This document shows positions 46,113 through 58,271 of a DNA stretch of 64,000 bases, in pieces. The notes beneath the pieces are model-generated. The model saw nothing but the letters and a program-made list of their open reading frames with translations, searched no databases and was not told where the DNA came from. Source of the DNA: Hygrophila difformis (taxonomy: Eukaryota; Streptophyta; Magnoliopsida; Lamiales; Acanthaceae); assembly GCA_030278955.1 (NCBI GenBank), contig JAOANR010000002.1:10405982-10469981 (forward strand), written 5' to 3'. Both the position numbers and the translations under genes were made by a program. Positions within the stretch are counted from its first letter, which is position 1. Each line of letters begins with the position of its first letter.

Positions 46113-49100
46113 TGTAACACCCCGTGTAACACCCGAGAAAATTTAATTCACATTCAAAGGAATGGAATTAATTTCTTGTGAAAGACGTTTATCCTTAAGG
46201 AAAGTAGATGGAGATACCCCAACATTAAATTGAGCCCAAAAGAAAGTAAGGGCGCAACTTCGGGGACGAAGTTGATTCTTAAGGGGGGTGGAGTGTAATA
46301 CCCCAGATTTTTATCAACGCCCAAAGGAATAAAATTTATTCCGATCAATGTTGAAATATTTCCGAGAAGAAGAAAATAATTTATCACAATAAATTATTGC
46401 TCGAAAATAAAACGCCGATAGATTTAAATTCAAAATGGAATAAAAGAGGGAAAGGAAGCCCGAAGACATTCCATGAATTGAGTCAAATAATTGGAATTAA
46501 ATTCATGAAGGAAAAGAATTTTAATTCCAAGAAACCGTGAAGTCGGAAGAAATTTAATAAAACAAGTTATTGCACGGGAATCAAAAGTCGACGAACCCGA
46601 GACCGACGGACTTAAGATCTCAAACATGAGATTCATTTGAGTCGAGATAAATTTAAGATAAGGATTTATGACCGAGAATGACCTGAAAAATCGAGGCCGA
46701 AAACGTAGGAGGATAGAAGTCCGAAAGAGAGGAGAAAAGGCCCGACGGATCGCACGGCCCGGCACGGACCGCAGCCCAGCCGGGGCCGGCGCGCACCCCG
46801 CGCGCTTTTTCCATGTTTAGCGCGCCAACAGCGCGCCGTTGCAGCAGCAGCTGCGTTTGTCGCGTTTTGGCGACTTTCTCGCCAATTTTCGGGGCCCAAG
46901 TGAGGAATCTCGATCTATCACGGGTATAGCATCTTTTTGGATGTTATGTAATCAATCCTATCCCCATTTGTCAGCCATTTCATCAATCATTCACCCCAAA
47001 CTCTCCAAAAACTCTCCCAAAAGCCAAACACTCTTCCGACGAACTTCCGGCGACTTTCCGACGAGTTTCCGGCAACCAAATCCAACCAAGGAAGTGTGTA
47101 GATCAAGGATTGCAGGCTTTGGATTGTTGGTAAGATGTTAATCAAGTTTCCATATGGTTTTAAGATCACAAACATCATCCTAACTTACGAATCTTCGTAT
47201 TCAAACACAAATCGGAGCCAAGGGAAGAATAAATCGGGTGGAAGAGATTCGTTCGTGACATTCCGTGGATTCCGGACGACCCCGTGATTTCCTAAACATC
47301 ATCCCCACTGTAAGTTAACCTTACTATGGTTTTGGGTGACTTAAAATGCAACCAAACATAGAGATTCAACTCAAGAAAATTTATAAAAATCTGTCAACAA
47401 GAAAAACCCTCAACGCAGCGTTTTCGTATGAATTTTTCGAACCTCTAAAGCTGCTCAAACAAAAAAACTCAAAACATGAAAAGTGTTCCTAAGACTTTGA
47501 TTTAGCTTCTGTAAAAATTTTAGAATTTTTCATAATGTTTTGAAACCTGAAACCAACCCAAAACCGAAGAGCATTAAATCTGAATCTTAGAACTTTGGCA
47601 GATTTCACTCTCAATCTTGTTGGTTATTTTGACCATGGATCTAGGCCGATCTAGGATTGGTATTGAACATGAAAGTTGTAGATCTATGAGTTTAGAACAT
47701 TTCTTCAAGTTTTTAGAATTTTTCGTTGAGATTTGAGCCTCCGAATCTGAGCCAATCCAATCTGCGTTAGTACCGAAATCAAGAACCTTGATAGATTTCA
47801 TAATCAAACACGACGAGCAAAACTCTTACTTCGAGTGTTCAAACCTGAAAACTCAAAACTAAGATTTTGATCCAAAGATCATAATCTATATTGTGTAAAA
47901 ATTTCAGAAATTTTCATCAAGCTTTGATACCCCAAATCGTATCGGACATATTCTGCGTTTTTAAGAATTGTCAAAGGATGACAGATTTCATAGCCGATCT
48001 TGATGAGCTTATTCCTATCATTTCTAGTCCGAATCAATCTTCATGATCTAAACAAAAGTTGTTGGAAATCATGTCTAGTATGTCTCTGTAAAATTTCAGA
48101 ATTTTTGAAGTCAATTTGATATGTCAAAAAGTCAAATCTTTGAAAGGTGTCAAACCTGAATCCTGACAGCTTTTTGTTTGAGTCGAAAACTCAATTTTTG
48201 ACATGCTTCCTATCATTTTTCCGAAAAACTCAAAACACGAAAGTTGTTCGTTGGGATGTTTTTGAGCTACTGTACAAATTTCAGAACAATCGCCTAAGAA
48301 ATGGATTTTTAAACCAAAAAGGCGCAAACTGTGACATCGATCGATTTTTGAAATCTTTTAAACAACGATCGAGACGTTGGAATCACGATATAACTATACT
48401 TTTGGAAATCCCGTTACACCAAATTAAAACACATGAGATGCTTGGTTAAATGATTGGGAATCCCTTGGGATAAAATACAATTGAAATATCTTGCTTGCCG
48501 AAAGGCAATTGAAATATCTTGCTTGCCGAAAGGCAATTGAAATATCTTGCTTGCCGAAAGGCAATTGAAATATCTTGCTTGCCGAAAGGCAATTGAAATA
48601 TCTTGCTTGCTGAAAGGTAATTGAAATATCTTGCTTGCCGAAAGGCAATTGAAATATAAACTTGAAACATGAGAAATGATACTTTTGAAATTGGCTGAGG
48701 CCGCCGGATCACCGGCTATCTAATATATTGTTGAAATGATGGCGTAACGGGAAATATATTAAAAAGCTCAGATTTTATGAAATTGGCTGCGGCCGCCGGA
48801 TTGCCGGCTAAATCAAATATTGTTGAAATGGTTATGTAACGGGAGAACAAGATATCTAATATTTTTAAGTATTTATTTAGTTATGCCTTGCAAATCATTA
48901 CCTACAAGAAATGTTTTTATTAAATTTAATTAAAGGCTTTGAAACCCCTAACCCATGCTATGTACTCAGCGCGTTTTTGCTGACCCAAACCATTTATCTC
49001 CTTTTTCTACAGAGGATGCAGATTATGCATCATCATATGCATACATGGGAACATTTGGGGAAATCTCTATTTAAAATCCCTGCATTAATTACGACTTGCA

Positions 49101-49327
49101 TGAACGGGACTGTTTAACCTGTGTTTTGGCCATGTCGGCCCTTATACATTATTTCCGCTGCACAAAATAAAATTTCCGCTGCAACTTTGATGTATTATCT
49201 TTAAATTATATATGAATGGGCTGTTTGAATATTTTAAATCCTGAAAAACCATAGCCTTGCATCTCTTTAGTGAGCTCGGAGAAACCGTGTCTTGCTAGGG
49301 AGGTGTGGCGGTGGCATCCCGGCCTGG
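46113..49327 (+). repeat. TE-G: Tekay LTR, left arm of inverted pair
   Basis: Starts with TGTAACACCCCG, immediately repeated as TGTAACACCCGAG at 46125. It carries the internal hairpin (46255-46274) plus polypurine tract and TGTAATACCCC second start, a GC-rich block (46740-46860), several 'aaacatgaaa ... gttgttc' repeats and 28-bp repeats at 48480-48655. It stops at 'cccggcctgg', about 22 bp short of the expected end. Confidence 0.85.
48480..48655. repeat. 28-bp tandem repeat in TE-G LTR
   Basis: About six copies of AATTGAAATATCTTGCTTGC followed by CGAAAGGC, the reverse complement of the repeat in the TE-A LTR. Confidence 0.95.
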
Positions 49328-49332
49328 ATGCC

Positions 49333-52300
49333 ACCGGTTTTGGTAACCCAGGCCGGGATGCCACCGCCACACCTCCCTAGCAAGACACGGTTTCTCCGAG
49401 CTCACTAAAGAGATGCAAGGCTATGGTTTTTCAGGATTTAAAATATTCAAACAGCCCATTCATATATAATTTAAAGATAATACATCAAAATTGCAGCGGA
49501 ATTTAAATATAGGGCCAACATGGCCAAAACACGGGTTAAACAGGCCCGTTTATGCAAGTCGTAATTAAATGCAGGGATTTAAAATAAAGATTTCCCCTAA
49601 TGTTCCCATGTATGCATATGACGATGCATATTCTTCGTACTCTGTAAGAAAAAGGAGATATATGGTTTGGGTCAGCAAAAACGCGCTGAGTAAGTTAACA
49701 CATAGCATGGGTTAGGGGTTTCAAAGCCTTTAATTAAATTTAATAAAAACATTTCAACAATTTTTAATTTAGCCGGAAATCCGGCGGCCGCAGCCAATTT
49801 CATAAAATCTGAGATTTTTAATATCTTTCCCGTTACGCCATCATCTCAACAATATTTAATTTAGCCGGTGATCCGGCGGCCGCAGCCAATATCAAAAGTA
49901 TCATTTCTCAAAATATTTTTCGTTTCTTTTATAGTTCACCATTCACCAGGGCTCTTGTGACCGCAATCCTCATAATCAATATTTATAAATAACCATTCGC
50001 CAGGGCTCTTATGTCCACTGGCCGTTCGCTTGGGCTCTTATGTCCACAAGCCGTTTGGTCGACCATTCGCTAGGGCTCTTATGTCCACTAGCCGTTCGCT
50101 TGGGCTCTTATGTCCACAAGCCGTCTGGCCCATATTGATAATATCAAACTTGGTCACAAATCCCCAATGTTTCAAAAGAATTCTTTTACAAAAAATGTTT
50201 TTATTTGGTGTAACGGGATTTTTCAAAAGTATAGATATATCGTAATTCAACGTCTCGACCGTTTGTTTCGAATTTCAAAATCTCTTCGATTTAAAAATCA
50301 TTTGGCGTCACAGTTTACGCCTTTTTGGTTTAAAAATCCATTTCTTAGGCGATTGATTTGAAATTTGTACAGCATATCAAAATCATCCCAATGAACAACT
50401 TTCGTGTTTTAAGTTTTTCAGAAAAACGATGGGAAGCATGTCAAAAATCGAGTTTTCTACTCAAATAGTATGCTGCCAGGATTCAGGTTTGACACCTCTC
50501 AAAGATTTGACTTTTTGACATATCAAATGGACTTAAAAAATTCTGATATTTTACAGGCACATACTAGACTTGATTTCCAACAACTTTTGTTTAGATCATG
50601 AAGATTGGTTCGGACTAGAAATGATAGGAATAAGCTCCTCAAGTTCGGTTATGAAAACTGTCATCCTTTGAAGATTCTTAAAAACGCAGAATATGTCCGA
50701 TACGATTTGGGGTATCAAAACTTGATGAAAATTTCTGAAATTTTTACACAATATAGCTTAAGCTCTTAGGATCAAAATCTTAGTTTTGAGTTTTCAGGTT
50801 TGAACACTCGAAGTAAGAGTTTTGCTCGTCAAGTTTGATTATGAAATCTGTCAAGGTTCTTGACATCGGTTCTAACGCAGATCGGATCGGCTCGAGTTTG
50901 GAGGTTCAAATCTCAATGAAAAATTCTAAAAACTTACAGTAATATTCCAAACTCATAGATCTACAATTCTTATGTTCAACTCCAATCCTAGATCGGTCTA
51001 GATCTAAGGTAAAAATAACCAACAAGTTTGAATAAAGAATCTATCACTATTTCAAGATCTAAGTCGATGGCAGGTCTGTTCATGGTCGTTTTTGGATATC
51101 AAAACACGATGAAAAATTATGAAATTTTTACAGTAGCTAGATTAATGTCTTAGGAATGTTTTTCATGTTTTGGGTTTTTCCGTTTGAAGACTTTTAAGGG
51201 TTCGAAAAATTCATACGAAAACGCTGCGCCGGGGGTTTTTCTTGTTGACAGATTTTAGAGTTTTTAAAACTCTATGTTTGGTTGCATTTTAAGTCATCCA
51301 AAACCATAGTAAGGTTAACTTACAGTGGGGATGATGTCTAGGAAGTCACGGGGTCGTCCGGAATCCACGGGATGTCACGAACGAATCTCTTCCACCCGAT
51401 TTATTCTTCCCTTGGCTCCGATTTGTGTTTGAATATGAAGATTCGTAAGTTAGGATGATGTTTATGATCTTAAAATCATAAGGAAACTTGAATAACATCT
51501 TACCAACAATCCAAAGCCTGCAATCCTTGATCTACACACTTCATTGGTTGGATTTGGTTGCCGGAAACTCGTCGGAAAGTCGGCGGAAGTTCGTCGGAAG
51601 AGTGTTTGGCTTAGGGAGAGTTTTGGGAGAGTATTGGATGAAACCTTGGGGTGTTGATGACTGAAATGAGGTGTTAGGGACACCTAATAACGTCCAAAAC
51701 ATGCCTCCCCCGTGATCAAGCAAGATTCCCGCGTTGGGGCCAAGGAATATGGCAAGAAAGTCGCCAAAACGCGACAAACGGCTGCTGCTGTCATGGCGGC
51801 GCGGTGGCGGCGCGCTTTTCCCCTAAAGAGCGCGCGGAGGGCGCGCCAAACACGCCTGGACTTCGGTCCGGGCAGGGTCGTGCGATCCGTCGTGCTTTTC
51901 CTCCTCTCTTTCGGACTTATGTCCTCCTACGTTTTCGGGCTCGATTTTTCGGGTCATTCTCGGGTCATAAATTCTTATCTTAAGTTTATCTTGACACAAA
52001 TGAATTTCATATTCGAGATCTTAAGTCCGTCGGTCTCGGGTTCGTCGACTTCCAATTCGTCGTCTTTTGATTCCCGTGCAATGACTTGTATCATTAAATT
52101 TCTTCCAACTTCACGGGTTCTTGGAACTAAAATTCTTTTCCTTCATAAACTTAACTCCAATTATTTTTACTCAATTCATGGAATGTCTTCGGGCTTCCTT
52201 TCCCTCTTTTATTCCATTTTGAATTTAAATCTATCGGCGTTTCATTTCCGAGCAATAAATTATTGTGATAAATTATTTTCTTCTTCTCGGATATATTTCG

Positions 52301-52636
52301 ACATTGATAGGAATAAATTTTATTCCCTTGGACGTTGATAAAAATTCGGGGTATTACATCCTCCCCCCCTTAAGAATCAACTTCGTCCTCGAAGTTGTGT
52401 TTCGGCTTTTCTCGCGCTAAGAGTTATGGTCCTTTTTGTTTACTATTTGCGATATTGTGTTATTGAATTATTGTTCGATTGTTGATTATTGTTTGACTGA
52501 ACCCAGAATTGAAATTTCTAAGTTGCCTACGTACCCTGTGAAGGGATCAAGTCATTACGTAGTTCAAAAATTTATTTGGGATACAAAATATTCGAGTTTC
52601 AAAATAAATGCTTATGCATTCTTACGGGGTATTACA
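49333..52636 (-). repeat. TE-B 3' LTR, right arm of inverted pair
   Basis: Read on the minus strand from 52636 (TGTAATACCCCGTAAG) to about 49333 ('ggttaccaaaaccgg'), lacking the last ~9 bp. An internal hairpin (52378-52397) and second polypurine tract are present. A different tandem repeat occupies 49936-50130, with about six units containing 'gggctcttatgtccac'. Confidence 0.85.
49936..50130. repeat. Tandem repeat in TE-B LTR
   Basis: Units of roughly 27-34 bp with core 'ttcgcttgggctcttatgtc', in the slot where the TE-G and TE-A LTRs hold the 28-bp repeat. Confidence 0.85.
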
Positions 52637-53955
52637 TCCTCCCCCCCTTAAGATTACAGTTATGTCCCCATAACTGCCTACACATCCATGAAGGTTCAAG
52701 TATCGTTGCCTAGCACATGTATATCTTTATTTACCACATTTAACGTCCCATGAGTCCCCCTTGGTTACTTGTGGCTAGTTAGGTCCAGTGACCAGGTCAT
52801 CTCTTTTGGTTATATTCTCAATATGGGTTTGACATTCCCTAGTCTTGTGACCAAACTTGCCGCACTTATAGCAGGCTCCAGGCTTCGGGCACTGGCGCAC
52901 CAAATGTGCATGGTTGCATCGTGGGCAGCGTGGTATGAACGCACCACGGTTGCCATCTCCTCTAGACCCATCGAATTTAGCTTGATCATTGCCCCTCCTA
53001 AAGTTATTATTGTTGTTCTTATTACGATTCTTCTTCTCAAATCCTTGCGAGTTTTTGCTCAATTCGCCATTGACCTTTCGCTTTAATTGTTGGACACGCG
53101 CGACTGCTACTGCCCGGTCATATACCTCCTGCAAAGTCGTGCATTGTCCTCCCACCAATATCTCTCGAATATCAAGATTCAAACCCATCTCGAACTTCTG
53201 AGCCTTGTCGAAGTCAGTTGACACCATTGTAGCAGCAAATCTAACCAGCTCCTTAAACTTGGCATAGTACTCTTGTACCGTTTGCCCACCTTGTTTCAAA
53301 TGGACGAATTCTTCATACTTTGCGGCCTTAATGCTCATTGGGTAAAACCTTTCCCTCAAAACCTCCTTAAATTCTTCCCATAGGCAGGCTTTAGTCAAAT
53401 TTCCTTGGAGGTTATGCCACCATTCGTCGGCCTCTCCGCCAAGATAGTAGGTCGCCACTTGGACCCTCTCGTCCTCGGGACATTTGATAGCGCTAAGGAG
53501 CTTATCAAAGGTGCGAATCCAATCTTCCAGTTTGGCCGGATCCTCATGGCCATTATAATGGGGTGGATTGTAGGGGTTTACCAATGCCAAGTAGTTGACT
53601 CGGGCTACTGGCGGAGGTATTGTCGCTTGTGCCCTATGCACCTCGGCATTCCCTAATACTATGAGTACTTCTTCTACCGTCCTTAAACGTTTATCCATGT
53701 TGTTGGGAATAGGAGGCGCTCGATCTCCGACGTTCGGAGGAATCTCATTGTTAGGTGCGTTTGGGAGATTAGTGTCAGTGCCGTTTGGGCTTACTTTCCT
53801 CAGTTTTCTTCTAGGTGCCATTTTCTGTTATAGAAGCACGCGAAGATGAGTTTCTAAGTGATCAAGATCTAGGACTAAGGCAACGAAACAGAACCACCTT
53901 CTCTACTCATCTTGGACCGGACTCAGCTAAACCTTAGAGCCCTGCTCTGATACCA
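52637..53955 (-). mobile_element. TE-B: second gag-only Tekay derivative
   Basis: Minus-strand order: primer-binding site TGGTATCAGAGCAGG (53955-53941), short leader, gag (53821-52775), hairpin CAGTTATG-GGGA-CATAACTG (52676-52657), polypurine tract, 3' LTR. There is no pol. Upstream of the primer-binding site is a copia-like LTR end rather than a Tekay LTR, and the leader is only about 120 bp against about 690 bp in TE-A and 1.07 kb in TE-C. The element appears chimeric. Confidence 0.75.
52775..53821 (-). CDS. TE-B Gag (348 aa)
   Basis: Uninterrupted frame starting MAPRRKLRKVSPNGTD, nearly the same start as the TE-A Gag. It has the chromoviral gag core (LVNPYNPPHYNGHEDPAKLE and YLGGEADEWW) and two knuckles, CPRCNHAHLVRQC and CYKCGKFGHKTREC. 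It stops after TKRDDLVTGPN, earlier than TE-A. About 100 bp of non-coding sequence separates it from the terminal hairpin. It should assemble particles and bind RNA; any use of another element's pol is inferred. Confidence 0.9.
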   Translation of the reverse strand: MAPRRKLRKVSPNGTDTNLPNAPNNEIPPNVGDRAPPIPNNMDKRLRTVEEVLIVLGNAEVHRAQATIPPPVARVNYLALVNPYNPPHYNGHEDPAKLEDWIRTFDKLLSAIKCPEDERVQVATYYLGGEADEWWHNLQGNLTKACLWEEFKEVLRERFYPMSIKAAKYEEFVHLKQGGQTVQEYYAKFKELVRFAATMVSTDFDKAQKFEMGLNLDIREILVGGQCTTLQEVYDRAVAVARVQQLKRKVNGELSKNSQGFEKKNRNKNNNNNFRRGNDQAKFDGSRGDGNRGAFIPRCPRCNHAHLVRQCPKPGACYKCGKFGHKTRECQTHIENITKRDDLVTGPN

Positions 53956-53957
53956 AT

Positions 53958-54327
53958 TGACAGGCCCAATCTAAAATATAAGACCCTGCAAGGGTTGTTT
54001 CAGCGATGTCTCAACAACCTGCAAACCACAACCAAAGGCAAACACAGAAACAGAGTGCGGAAAACATAAACAAGAACACAAGAGTTTGATCACCCAGTTC
54101 GATCCACCGATCTACATCTGGGGGCTCCAAGCCAGGATTCACTAAATCTCCAACAAACTGATCGAACAAGAGTCAACCACACCTTACATACCCTTACATT
54201 CCAATGAACTCTCCTATCTACCCAAATAGACTAGAAGAACACAAGGGAGCATCAACTATCTACCCAAATGCACACAATTCACCGGCAGGTATTAAGGTGG
54301 TGTTTGTGGAATCTAGCTAATCAACAA
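53958..54327 (-). repeat. Copia-like LTR 3' part
   Basis: On the minus strand it ends GGGCCTGTCA, two bases before TGGTATCAGAGC, and contains 'gatgtagatcggtggatcga' and 'actgggtgatcaaactcttg', phrasing typical of plant Ty1/copia LTRs. Its 5' part is missing because TE-C inserted at 54328 or was already lost. Confidence 0.5.
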
Positions 54328-55169
54328 TGTAACGACCCGAATATTTTGTATCCCAAATGAACAAATTCTAATTGTTTTGAACTACGTAATGACTTGATCC
54401 CTTCACAGGGTACGTAGGCAACTTGGAAATTTCAATTCTGGGTTCAGTCGAATAATATCAAACAACAAAACACAATGACACAACCACAATCAATCAATCG
54501 GTCAATAAGTCGCGCAACTTCGGGGACGAAGTTGATTCTTAAGGAGGGTAGATTGTAATACCATAGAAATTGCCCGATATATATGTATGAATATATATAT
54601 TTTGACCAATTCACTAAGTAGATTTTTAATCAAATCTATATATATTTATATGTTCAAATATGTGCTTAAAGATTAGTATATTATTTTCTACAAAACATAC
54701 TTTGAAAAATTATATATATTTGTCTTTTCAAATAAATATATGGATTTCAATATCAAGTGTAATAAGTATATGGTTCATAGAATATTTTAAATCCATATAC
54801 AAGTTTATATACACATATATACCTTGGTCTTGAAATAATCTTTCCAAACATGTACACATGTATATACATGTATATATTCATATGTTTAAATTATAATGAG
54901 AATTATCTATTTTCTATATATCCTTGATTAATCATTCTACCCATATATTTTTTATTATGGAATTATTCTAGAATGCCATAATATAATTGGGAATAATTTG
55001 ACTATGGTTTGAAATTGTATGGTGGAATATTAATCATATCTTGTCATTTTCAAATAAAGAATATATTCCTTTTTGAAGCTATGTATGACTTACAAGATCA
55101 CAAAAATTCCCACATTATGATTTTTTTTAAGATAAGAATCTTAATATATATATATAAAAAAAAAAAAAA

Positions 55170-55205
<36 letters not shown>

Positions 55206-57815
55206 TTACTGTAGCATGCTACTGTAGCACGCTACTGTAGCATGCTACTGTAGCAGTCGGGATTTATGTGTTTTTGGCGACTTTTTGCCATTTTTTGGGT
55301 CCCAAAGGTGGGAATCTTGATCTATCACGGGGGAGGCATATTTTTGGATGATTATAGAAGTCCCTAACACCCTATTGTCAGCCATATTCACCAATAATTC
55401 ATCCCACAAACTCTCCCAACTCTCCCAAAACTCTCCCTAAGCCAAACACCCTTCCGGCAAACTTCCGGCAACTTTCCGGCAATCAAATCCAACCAAGGTA
55501 GGGTGTAGATCAAGGATTTGCAAGCATTGGATTGTTGGTAAGGTGTAAATCAAGTTTACTTATTGCTTTAAGATCATAATCAACCTTCTAACTTACGGAT
55601 CTTTACTTGCAAAACACGTTCGTAGCCAAAGGAGAAGAAGAACGTGTTGCGTAGATCCGTTCGTGGCGATTTTGGACAAATCGATCAACTCTAGAACGTT
55701 CAAGAACTCACTCACTGTAAGTTAATAACTTACATATCAATATGGGTGGTTTAAAGACATCCGAAACATTGGATCTTAAACGAAACGTTGAAATCAAACC
55801 TAAAAACCCCAATCTACGTATTTTCTGAAATCCGACCAAAACTCTTACTTCGAGCGTTCAAACCTGAAAACTCAAAACTAAGATTTTGATCCTAAGATCT
55901 TAAGCTATATTGTGTAAAAATTTCAGAGATTTTCATCAAGTTTTGATACCCCAAATCAAGTCGGACATATTCTGCGTTTTTAAAAATTTTCAAAAGTTGA
56001 CAGATTTCATAACCGAACTTGATGAGCTTATTTCTATCATTTCTAGTCCAAACCAATCTTCATGATCTAAACAAAAGTTGTAGATCTATGAGTCTTGAAT
56101 ACCTCTGTAAAATTTCATGCACTTTCATTAAGATTTGCTATCCCAAACCGCGTCGAACATATTCTGTGGTGCATGAACCTTTCGGAAACTGAGACAGATT
56201 TTAAGACCGAACTTAGTAGATTAATCTGACTTAATCCGTGATGAATTTGCATAATTTGCCTCTAATAAAACTTGTTTATTTTGGTGTCTTTTAAGTGCCT
56301 GTAAATTTTCAGAATTTTTGGAGTTCATTTGACATGTTAAAAAGTCAAATCTTTGACAGATGTCAAACCTGAATCCTGACAGCTTTTTGTTTGTGTAGAA
56401 AACTTGATTTTTGACATGCTTCCCATCATTTTTCCCAAAAACTCAAAACATGAAAGTTGTTCATTGGGATGTATTTGAGCTACTGTGAAAATTTCAAATT
56501 AATCGCCTAAGAAATGGATTTTTAAACTGAAAAGGCGTAAACTGTGACATCGATCGGTTTTAAACTTGTGAAATTTTGAAATCTCTAAACAACGATCGAA
56601 ATCTTGTGATACGATAAAGTTGTATTTTTGGAAATCCCGTTACACTAAAGTTGAAACGATATCGGTTTCATTGGGGGGTGAGTGCTCTGCAGGGTGCCCT
56701 CCTAATTATTCATTTTGTGCCTAAACGGCAATGATGATTACGCGCGAAAGATTGCCAAAATGGCATCTTATATTTTTGGGCCTATCCTCTCGGGTGTATC
56801 CGTATGGGTTACTCGAGGCTTGACGGAGCGGTACTGGATATGGCGTATTTGGTCACAAGAGACCAACGGCCTACCCTCTCGAGTGTATCCGTATGGGATA
56901 CTCGAGGCTCGACGGAGTGGTACTGGGTATGGCGAATCGGCTGCGGCCGCCGGAATACCGGCTAAATGAGATGATACTTATGAAATTGGCTGAGGCCGCC
57001 GGAGCACCGGCTAAATGATACTATTGATATTGGCTGCGGCCGCCGGATCACCGGCTAAATGATATATATTGTTGAGATGATGGCGTAACGGGAAATATAT
57101 ATTAAAAAGCTCAGATTTTATGAAATTGGCTGCGGCCGCCGGATTGCCGGCTAAATTAAATATTGTTGAGATGGTGGCGTATCGGGGTGAATTTTTAAAA
57201 GCTCAAATTTTTATTTACTTACTTACGGCGTTTTTCATGTTTTTAAATCATGTCTTAAATAATTGCCCATGCTTAAGTTTTAAATTATGAAATTTAATGT
57301 GTCTTTAAAGTATGCAATTATATTCGCATTTTTTTTAAATAAAAATGTTTTTATGCATGGCAAAAAGTTTTATCTTAATTATTAAAAATCTAACCCCTTT
57401 ATTGCTATGTAAGGATTGACTTACTCAGTATTTTATAATACTGATAAAAACCGTTGTTCATTTTTTTTCTGTTACAGAGTACGGAGCATGATCACTCATT
57501 GGGGGATCATTTTGGATACTTAATTATTTATTTTACGTGACTTGCATGAACGGGTCTGTTTAACCCGTGGTTTGGCCATGTCGGCCCTATATTTTAAATT
57601 CCGTTGCATACACTTTACTTCCGCTGCGTACTTTATATTCTCGCTGCAACTCTGATGTAGTATTTTTAATTTATTTATGAATGGGCTGTTTGAATATTTT
57701 AAATTCTGAAAAACCATAGCCTTGCATCTCTTTAGTGAGCTCGGAGAAACCGTGTCTTGCTAGGGAGGTGTGGCGGTGGCATCCCGGCCTGGGTTACCAA
57801 AACCGGGGTGTTACA
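54328..57815 (+). repeat. TE-C 5' LTR (3488 bp)
   Basis: Starts TGTAACGACCCGAATATT and ends CCGGGGTGTTACA. Contents: internal hairpin (54515-54534) with second polypurine tract and TGTAATACC start at 54554; A-rich run (55148-55203); four copies of a TACTGTAGCATGC-like 13-mer (55206-55255); 'catgaaagttgttc' repeats (55900-56600); an ~89-bp duplication (56781-56940); and GCGGCCGCCGG-type repeats (56938-57165). No gene is seen in it. Confidence 0.95.
56781..57165. repeat. Tandem repeats in TE-C LTR
   Basis: Two copies of an ~89-bp unit ('cctctcgggtgtatccgtat ... gacggagcggtactgg'), then four copies of 'attggctgcggccgccgga ... ccggctaaat', each holding a NotI-like GCGGCCGC or a one-base variant. 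Confidence 0.85.
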
Positions 57816-57818
57816 ATG

Positions 57819-57832
57819 TGGTATCAGAGCCC
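57819..57832 (+). promoter_or_regulatory. TE-C primer-binding site (tRNA-iMet)
   Basis: TGGTATCAGAGCCC starts three bases after the LTR end. The leader from here to 58271 is AT-rich, with repeated 'agagcccggaatattttt' phrases and no gene. Confidence 0.95.
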
Positions 57833-58271
57833 AGAATATTTTAAAACTACTATTTTAAAGAGCCCGGAATATTTTTAAACTATTATTTTTGAATATTATT
57901 ATTTTAAAGTTATTATTTCTAAACTAGTAATATATTTTAAAGAGACCAATTATTATTTTGAACTTAAAGCCCAAATTTTTAGTCCAAAAATTTTTTTTGA
58001 AGCCCAAGAAATTATTTTGGCCCAATAGCCTTGTTTTTATTTAAAGCCCAAATAATTTATTTCTTTCGGCCCAATATAGTGGCCCGAACTTTTTATCCTT
58101 ATTTTAATATATCCATGGAATAAATTTATTTTAAAACCCATGGATAAATAAATGCATGCATAAAATTTTTTTTTATCAGGGGGAATCATCACTGCATGTG
58201 CATATTGCATTTCTATACCTTAGAGAACCTAGAAGCGTTATGTTGTAACCTAGATCTTTTTCTTGCGCTAG

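Noticed and set aside
48480..48655. Regular 28-bp repeats resembling a CRISPR array
   Set aside because: Units are contiguous with no unique spacers, and the sequence is a plant LTR.
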